From Desmodesmus armatus (Eukaryota > Chlorophyta > Chlorophyceae > Sphaeropleales > Scenedesmaceae), in assembly GCA_007449985.2 (NCBI GenBank), contig VIIQ02000079.1, positions 62,001 to 126,000 of the forward strand: a stretch of DNA of 64,000 nt, read 5' to 3'. Positions 58,301 to 64,000 of the stretch are shown in pieces (the first letter of the stretch is position 1; each line of letters begins with the position of its first letter). Made by a program: the position numbers and the translations under genes. The notes under the pieces are model-generated. The model was not told the origin of the DNA, made no database searches, and saw nothing but the letters and a program-made list of their open reading frames with translations.

Positions 58301-58968
58301 CGACACTCGGCAGCTGCTGGGCAGTCGGTACTCCGCGCCCTTGAGCTTATCAGGCAGCGTGATGGGACACAGATCTGAGCGGATGGCGGCAGTCTCAGCA
58401 GCAATGCAGGTAAGGCACCGCTACTGGCTGATGTGCGCTTCAGAGTGCAGCAGATCTGAGACGGCATGCGCACTGCACGCTACACTGAATGAGCCAGACG
58501 TCATGTCCCGCGTCGTAGTTCAATGGTTCCAGCAACTGTGGAGAGTTGTGGGCAGCGGTGACAGCATCCAACCGTACACTACCCCCACCAACTCCCCTCA
58601 CAGCAATGTGTTGCCTCTCCCTCATGACCGTGTGTGTCCTGCTGCCGCAGGTGCAGCAAGGCAAGCGCAGCCGCATTGGCGGCAAGCTGCAGGTTAACAG
58701 CAGAGGCGTTGCCAGCCTAGCTCTGCAGCTGCGCTCAGACCGGCCCCAGTGGTGGGGCCTAGCTGGCCTAGTGCCTCTGGTTAATTTGGGGTTAGATGCC
58801 CTGCGGTATGTCCTCTCTGCACGCATGCGTGGGGAGGAGGGTGGGCAGGAGGGTGGGGAGGCTGAGGGGGCCTCCTGGGATGAGCAGCAGCAGCAGCAAT
58901 ACATGCCCGAGCTGGCACAGCTGCTGCAGCAGCACCAGGCAGCCTTGCTGCACCAGCAGCAGCAGTAG
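49073..58968 (+). CDS. Toc159-family plastid import receptor GTPase, about 14 exons
   Basis: Exons: 49,073-49,717; 51,055-51,171; 51,906-52,249; 52,504-52,728; 53,574-53,787; 54,636-54,795; 55,353-55,459; 55,887-56,048; 56,448-56,659; 57,085-57,178; 57,544-57,623; 57,910-58,047; 58,239-58,409; 58,651-58,968. Toc159 proteins are GTP-regulated receptors for preproteins in the chloroplast outer envelope. The N-terminal A domain is Ser/Ala/Gly-rich with far fewer acids than plant Toc159. The G domain starts with IRVQLIRASRRLG and VLYRLYLAEKLK, then P-loop GLRGTGKT, switch LTLVDTPGL and DLVLYVDR, later GDARLMNPIAFAESHPGC and VLPNGVAWQQHLLVL. The M domain follows (GWIVRPQLEPHG; SRIGGKLQVNSRGVASLAL), ending in poly-Gln. 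Exon 4 carries the G4/G5 region out of its expected frame, and exons 5 and 6 do not join in phase. Many exon edges are duplicated in the introns. Confidence 0.82.
49826..50010 (+). repeat. Two decoy copies of the Toc159 exon 1 end and donor
   Basis: 49,955-50,010 repeats the last codons and donor of exon 1 (cggcttggg...catgacaatgggct..tgaagcag/gtgggtgg, real copy at 49,679-49,728). A shorter, more changed copy lies at 49,826-49,866. Confidence 0.8.
50932..51517 (+). repeat. Partial copies on both sides of Toc159 exon 2
   Basis: 50,932-50,978 repeats the start of exon 2 (ILYWLYLADEPFRK against real VLYRLYLAEKLKEPFRK). 51,494-51,517 repeats the gcagcaagggacgcagca segment from its 3' part. The real exon is 51,055-51,171. 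Confidence 0.75.
52587..53005 (+). repeat. Tandem duplication of the 3' two-thirds of Toc159 exon 4
   Basis: 52,587-52,728 and 52,856-53,005 are copies, both ending at AGCATACG/GTGAGCC, and separated by G-rich tracts (52,743-52,755, 52,825-52,855). Only the second copy keeps LTHAGAQPPDN in the same frame as the SSSSWEQFSSDRMQQLQHS end. Confidence 0.85.
53279..53660 (+). repeat. Triplicated acceptor and start of Toc159 exon 5
   Basis: Exon starts at 53,279, 53,426 and 53,574 (spacing 147 and 148 bases). Each follows an AG acceptor, copies 2 and 3 after long C runs, and encodes EAS(G/C)DARLMNPIA and the SHPGCEV part. Only the third continues into the rest of the exon. Confidence 0.9.
53926..54293 (+). 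repeat. Three further copies of the Toc159 exon 5 end and donor
   Basis: After the real exon end (53,787), the end is repeated at 53,926-54,048 (from PNG to the donor), 54,147-54,195 and 54,240-54,293, each finishing in ...GACAG/GT and getting shorter and more changed. Confidence 0.85.
54395..54437 (+). repeat. Decoy copy of the Toc159 exon 6 start
   Basis: Acceptor plus GPVLDPASVRQLM, matching the real exon start at 54,636; it then runs into pyrimidine-rich DNA. Confidence 0.85.
55262..55345 (+). repeat. CTG microsatellite abutting the acceptor of Toc159 exon 7
   Basis: About 28 CTG units with one TTG interruption end eight bases before the exon at 55,353, so they take the place of the polypyrimidine tract. 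Confidence 0.95.
55521..55703 (+). repeat. Two decoy copies of the Toc159 exon 7 end and donor
   Basis: 55,521-55,546 and 55,649-55,703 repeat the RLLQLKQMMRRQQRTT end with a GT donor after it; real end at 55,459. G-rich tracts separate them. Confidence 0.88.
56845..56935 (+). repeat. Decayed copy of Toc159 exon 10
   Basis: Follows a TTGCAG acceptor and starts GRGECSVYHDLP against the real GRGEFSVYHDLP at 57,085, then loses frame. Confidence 0.85.
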
Positions 58969-60765
58969 CATTGTCTGGGCTGCCGTCTGCGTTCTGTTTC
59001 CTGAAGGAAAAGTTACTGTCTGCCAACCTGATGCATCAGCTGACTCAGTTCTGTTTATAGATGTCTGAGTTGGGTGTTTCTCCCCGCTAGCCCTTCAATG
59101 CAGTGCATCAGTGGTGGGCCATTACAGCAGCAGTGGCTTGTTCCATTGCCAAGCTCTCTTGGGGGCAGCAGTTGAAGCTTGGAGTTACTGAGTTCTGTCC
59201 TTTTTGTTGAGTGACACAGCTGATGCGGCAGTGTTCATCAACCATTGTTGCAGCAGCCATACGGCAATACAACTTAGCTGCAGTGTGTTGGTGTGTGCTG
59301 ATAGCTGGGGTTGGGGCCTTGACGCGCCTTGCGCCCCAAGCAAGCATGGGGCTGGACATCTTGGGGAGGTGTGTAGGCAGTACTGCTGTGGCTTGGTTGT
59401 GCAATGGCGCATCGACTTGGCGGGCTGTTCCTGACGCAGATGGTGTTTGGCAGCCTTTGTGTGATGATGTCTACATGTTGTGTTTGTGTATGTGTGTCCA
59501 AGGCTTGAATGAGTGAGTGCAGCATGTCAAGCGAAATGCAGGGCATGCAATGCAGGGCATGCGCCGTCATCTCTGTTCCATGTTTCCTGTTCAAGACGCT
59601 TGTGTTGCTCAGCTATCTGCTTTCTACAGCTAAGATGGTACGACGTGCCACCCAAGTACAAGTCCACCTTCGTTTGCTGAGTGCCTTTGTCGCTGGCAAC
59701 ACCAACCTACACGACACCAACCTACACGTGTCGAACAACACTCCGACCTGAATTTCGGTGGGTTTCGAAGGCCCCCAGGTGTGCCCCTGGGGAGTGAGTG
59801 GGGTCAGGAGTGACATTGCCTTATAGCCCTCGAGCATGCATGAGATGAGCCGTCCTTACAGGATGCGAGGCCAATGGGAGGAATCCTATGGCGTTACGAT
59901 ACAGAGGGGGTGTATCGGATTCTTTCTTTTTTTTACCACGAATAGCTTGCATGCCTAGCATGTGAATTGCTGCATCTCTAGTAGGTTATATGCTGTGCAG
60001 CTGATCGCCGCTCAGGTACAGCTGCGCGTTGGCCCTTGGCCAGGTTGCTGCATACAAAAGTGTTACATGGACAGCTTTGCACTTTGTTCCACTCAGCTTT
60101 GGCGCAACGCATCACAGCATGGGCCCTGCGCAGGGGCAAGTTGATCAACAGGGTGGCAGCAACCGCCATGACCTCACTCCTTCAAATGTGCATGCACACA
60201 CACCTGACAGCAGAGAACTTGCAAGTTGTTGCTTCATGCCCTTGACTTGCTCAAACAGCACAAACACAGCGCACACCTGCACACACCTGCAATAGTATCC
60301 AAGTCAAGAACCAGACTCTCACCCCTGATGCAACATGCAAATGCGACCTTCGAAAAGCAACGGTGCCATGTGGTGATTGGCGCTCGACACATACAGAGGC
60401 TTGGATCCTCTCATGCTGCAAAGGTACTCCATACAAGGTACAGTACAGTACTCCCACCTTACTGACTTGAGTGCTGAACACTCTGCGTACACACTGGTGT
60501 GTGCCACACATGGCATGACCCTGACGCTCATACATCTCTCAAAATCCCCAATCACAATGAGTTGCATCCAACTGAAGGCTTGAAAACCTTGAATACCATC
60601 ATTTTCTGATCGGATCAGAACATACGCATGGCATGCGTATGTTGCAGTGCACATGACTGATTCCCACATGGCACTCTCTCACACTGTATGGTGGCCAGCA
60701 TGGCATACGTGAACACCCTCACACAAAGACACTTCTGCAAACGGCTGACAGGTAACCCTGCCCAC
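58969..60765. other. Intergenic region between convergent Toc159 and LHCA3-like genes
   Basis: No gene recognised. Two adjacent perfect hairpins lie at its LHCA3 end (next entry). Confidence 0.5.
60604..60643. other. Two adjacent perfect hairpins
   Basis: 60,604-60,620: 8-base arms (ttctgatc / gatcagaa) with one base between. 60,619-60,643: 11-base arms (aacatacgcat / atgcgtatgtt) with ggc between. They lie about 125-160 bases beyond the LHCA3-like stop and may shape its 3' UTR. Confidence 0.7.
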
Positions 60766-63646
60766 TCAAGCCTGTGCACCCTCTGCCTGTGCCTCAGACT
60801 CAGCAGCAGAAGCAGCAAGGATGCTCTGCCCAAGCCCTGCCAAGGCCTCAGTCTCCCGGTCCTGCGCCCTCTTGTACAGTGCCCCGGCAGCGAAGCCAGC
60901 CAGCAAGTAGATGATGTATGCGGCCTGTGTGCCGGGTGAGAGGTGCTGGATGTAACCTCCCACACCAGCTAGGATGTTGTTGGCTGCCGGTGCTGTGATG
61001 TGGTCCTGCACCGCAACAGGGGGCAGGGAGGGGAAAGTCAAGGCTTGAACTATTTGTCAGGTGAGCGCTGATCCGATCAGCTGGCAGCTGGCATGTCAGC
61101 GCATTCAAGCTCCCAATGTCACTAGAGTTTGATCATGTGCGGCAACACAGGCTTTCAAAATCGTCTCGACTCCCAAAGTAGCTGCTGTAGCCGAGCTCCG
61201 CCACCGGGAACGGTTCTAGAATCCTTAGATTACACTGGACGGCTTGGGCCCAGCACACAGGGCTGCGGTTGGAACAACACTGGAGCTGCCAGCTGACTAT
61301 GTCACGTACATCAAGCCAGTCAGTGTCAGCAACTCACCACCAAGTTCTGCACTGGTCCCTTGTGTGTGGTGCAGGCCTGGACCATGAAACCTAGCCACGC
61401 CACCATAGCCAGCCGGCCGTTCTTGACCTCCTTGACCTTCAACTCTCCCATACTGGCTGAGTCGGCACCACCACCAAGGTTGAACAGGTTGAAGAAGCGG
61501 CCGCCAGGGTACCTGCACAAGGTTCAGAAGGGTGAAAGGTGCGAGTTAGCCGCAGAGCAGTGGTTGATGGCCATACTGGCTGAGTCAGCACCACCACCAA
61601 GGTCGAAGAAGCGGCCGCCAGGGTACCTGCACGGGTACGGAGGTTTGAAGGTATCAACTTTGCCAAGGTGCCACCTTTGCAAGTTTCTTCGGAAGGTAGC
61701 CCCTGTGAAGTCTGCCTTCAAGGGCTCACTAGCTCTAGGACCTAGTCAGCTGAAAAGAGCAGTAGTCTGGGGGGAACACCTTGTAATTCTTGCAAAGCTT
61801 GTCATCAAGCTCAGCTTACTTGAATGGCAGTATGTGCGGTTTCCTCAAGTTGCAGGAATTGCTGCTGGCGCTGAGTGCAAAACAGTTCACAGTGCCACAG
61901 TGCGCAGTAGCACTCGACAGTGCTGCAGACGGCCCTCACCTGCAGTCACCTGAACCCCCCAGGACATTCTCCAAGCCCAGGAAGTACTGCTGGCCCATAG
62001 AGCCGGGGTAGCGGTAGTCCTGCAGGACAGGACAGCATCGAAAAATACACATAATGTATAATGTACAATGTCATACATGCATCAAGTCTGAAAAGAAAGC
62101 CCCAGCGCCCAGTTCAACTTGTACTGCCAACGTACCTGCAGGCGCCGCATTTCAGCAAAGCCCATGCCGACCAGCATTGTCCACAGCAGAGTGCCTTGGT
62201 CCGCCCAGTAGGAGAAGGGGATGTGGGCAGCAAAGGGGATGCCCTGGACGTCTCCTGCAAGAAAAAGACAAGCAACAGGGGTGTTGCCTGCAAGGCTGGC
62301 CACACATTGAGGAGCGTCACAGAGACTGACAGCCCGTCTGCATCCTGCAACATGCACTTCGACTGTTTCAAACCTGGCTGTGTTCTGTTGTGCAGAGACG
62401 TCTCTGAAATTCACAGTGGTACCAGCTATGTAGCAAACAATTGTGACATAGCGACCATTTATTGAAGTCAGTTGGGGTACAATGCATTTTGCAGCCAGTG
62501 CGGCCACCTACCTTGTGTGGAGGACAGCACGCCCCCTGCCTCAAACCAGGGCAGGGCAGTCTGTTGGGGGATGAAGCCCGCCATGCCCAGCACCTCGGGG
62601 GCTAGGGCACCTGCTGCAGCCAACATGGCCCACCTGCAGCAGCAACGGTAATAGGCAGGGGTGGGTGGGTGGGTGGGCGGGCGGGCGGGCGGGCGGGTGG
62701 GTGGGCGAGCGGGTGGGTGGACGGGCGAGCGGGTGGGTGGACGGGCGGTTGCTACTGCTACTACTGCAAGGGCAGTAGCAATGCCAGCTGTGCGCACACA
62801 GGTGTTGTGAGTGAGAGGGCATTGCTGTTTTGGACTTGCAAGTGCAAGGTGGCGCTACCTCCCGTATGGCTCACCTTCCATGGATGAGTTCTGCATAACC
62901 GAGCCACCTCAGGTTCATGATGCTGTCCTCCCCAGGTTGTCCACGTTTGGATGGGTCAGCCAAGCCTAGGGATCAAAGCCGTAGTCACCAGGCAGGCTGC
63001 ATTGCAGGGGTGGCAAGCAGTGATGCAGTCAAGTACATGAGTTTGCGGCAATGGTGGTTGATGGTGGTCGGCAGCATGTCAACAAGTTGTCAGCATTAGA
63101 TGTGGGTGCACCATGGCAACTCCTTTGAAAGCATGGTGCTATGATGCAGTGCAGTTGAAGGCATGAGCTGCTGGTGACCTTTCAATGCCCCTGATCAATT
63201 CCCACATGCCAAGGGCATGCAGGGGAGGCCAAGCTAGTGCCACCCAAGAGTGGCTTCAAGTGACGCTACGGATTGGTGGTTGTTACTCTGTGTGCCCACC
63301 TTCCATCGAGGTATGTGATGGACTTTGGTGTGGCGAAAATGAGCTTGCGGCCAGCACTCGCCATAAGGGTGGACCTGCTGTCAGGAGCTGTAGCCCTTGA
63401 TGATCGAGCCTTAGGTGGATTCGGCTGAACCAGTTCGACGTTCAGGGGCTCTGGTGGGATCTCGAGGCTGCTGCTCAGGGGTGGGCTGTCCTCTTCACTT
63501 CTGTCAAGGACAACAGTGCCTGAGTCAGTCTGCAGGCTGCGGATCTTGAAGAGGCGTGCGTGAGGGAGTAAGCGCCGAGCAGCGGGCCTGTGAGGCCTGC
63601 ACTGAGCGCTGCTGCCCCCACCGTGCTTTGCCAGGCTGCTGAACAT
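60766..63646 (-). CDS. LHCA3: LHCA3-like chlorophyll a/b-binding protein with a C-terminal extension, 7 exons
   Basis: Exons: 63,646-63,300; 62,996-62,875; 62,633-62,512; 62,254-62,136; 62,019-61,940; 61,512-61,338; 61,005-60,766. The protein is a photosystem I antenna subunit of the thylakoid. Exon 1 is an unusually long, basic N-terminal part with the transit peptide. Helix 1 has [17 protein letters not shown], followed by [16 protein letters not shown] as in LHCA3; then [14 protein letters not shown] and helix 3 [17 protein letters not shown]. After the usual end ([14 protein letters not shown]) the protein goes on for about 60 residues including a hydrophobic stretch ([17 protein letters not shown]). 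Joins are in phase; one base seems missing in the G3 run at 62,969-62,971 (minus strand CCC where CCCC restores DPLGLADP). LHCA3 is the best family fit by motif; another LHCA is possible. Confidence 0.85.
61571..61632 (-). repeat. Decoy copy of the LHCA3-like exon 6 start
   Basis: Repeats acceptor and start of exon 6 (CRYPGGRFF...[10 protein letters not shown]; real exon start 61,512) with a nine-base loss, then diverges. It lies in the intron just upstream of the real exon. Confidence 0.85.
62655..62755. repeat. GGGT/GGGC minisatellite in LHCA3-like intron 2
   Basis: About 25 short units of gggt, gggc and gagc type on the plus strand; G-quadruplex forming potential on that strand, C-rich on the transcript. 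Confidence 0.9.
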
Positions 63647-64000
63647 GTTGGTTGAAAGATACTACAGCTGTACCGGACGCAAGAGTGAGGCACAGAATTT
63701 GCTTCGCTCACAGCTAGTTTAAGTATTGTTTTCGGAGCTGGCGTGCACAATGTACAAGCACGAAGTGCGACCAGCATGCGCGGGGGCAGTGGGAACATTG
63801 TGTGCTGCACGCGCGTGCGTTGCAGATTTGCCTCCCACACGCAGGTGAACTTTTGATCAATGCAGGATGGATACAACGACCTAAATAGTCCTCTGGTTTT
63901 AGCACAAAGCCGGCTGCTCGTCCGTGAGTTAAACAAGGTACTGCAGATCCGTCAGTTTGAACAAGGTGCTGTTCAGCACTCCTCAAGAGGCCTCACTGTT
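63647..64000. promoter_or_regulatory. Upstream region of the LHCA3-like gene
   Basis: Promoter is expected here for the minus-strand gene. I see no convincing TATA box and no other gene before the window ends. Confidence 0.3.

Noticed and set aside
61950..62019. Earlier donor for LHCA3-like exon 5 (after GGTTCAG)
   Set aside because: It puts exon 6 out of frame; the donor ten bases later (lower end 61,940) gives GDCRYPGG in phase.

Overview
The window looks like nuclear DNA of a green alga, most likely a chlamydomonadalean (volvocine/Haematococcus-like) chlorophyte. Reasons: GT-AG introns in every recognisable gene; CAG/GCA runs encoding poly-Ala, poly-Gln and poly-Ser; TGTAA motifs 3' of several genes; and a gene content that includes a light-harvesting protein, a Toc159-type plastid import receptor, a DNL zinc-finger protein and an octotricopeptide-repeat (OPR) fragment. 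No rRNA, CRISPR or bacterial-style operon was seen. The genus is an inference.

Part 1 (1-37.7 kb) is repeat-built. Two related blocks lie in tandem (about 1-19 kb and 23.5-37.7 kb). Each begins with a remnant of a multi-exon PHD-finger-containing unit (1-3.2 kb; 23.5-28.05 kb) and ends with a large inverted repeat carrying two divergently transcribed copies of a secreted, cysteine-rich protein gene with a C-terminal Ig-like segment. In block 1 both copies (A, minus, 9.9-13.5 kb; B, plus, 14.05-17.7 kb) are open through five exons and share a near-perfect palindromic promoter/exon 1. In block 2 the copies (C, minus; D, plus) are decayed. Block 1 also carries a 4.5-kb insertion (3.2-7.7 kb) bounded by clusters of TACTACCC/GGGTAGTA motifs that resembles a DNA transposon. 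Between the blocks lies a frameshifted OPR fragment (20.9-22.0 kb) and repeat-derived DNA.

Part 2 (37.7-41.6 kb) has no recognisable gene.

Part 3 (41.6-63.7 kb) is a gene-dense stretch: a fatty acyl-CoA reductase (minus), a DNL zinc-finger protein divergent from it (plus), a Toc159-family GTPase with its membrane domain (plus), and an LHCA3-like antenna protein (minus, convergent). I rebuilt the exons from splice sites, phase and protein similarity known to me. Three of the four products are expected in or at the plastid. Three of these genes carry many short tandem duplications that copy a splice junction plus the adjoining piece of exon into the neighbouring intron, often next to long G/C homopolymers. 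That is the most unusual feature of the window. Several one-base phase breaks in G/C runs or GC-rich junctions (reductase, LHCA3, DNL, Toc159) may be assembly errors rather than biology.
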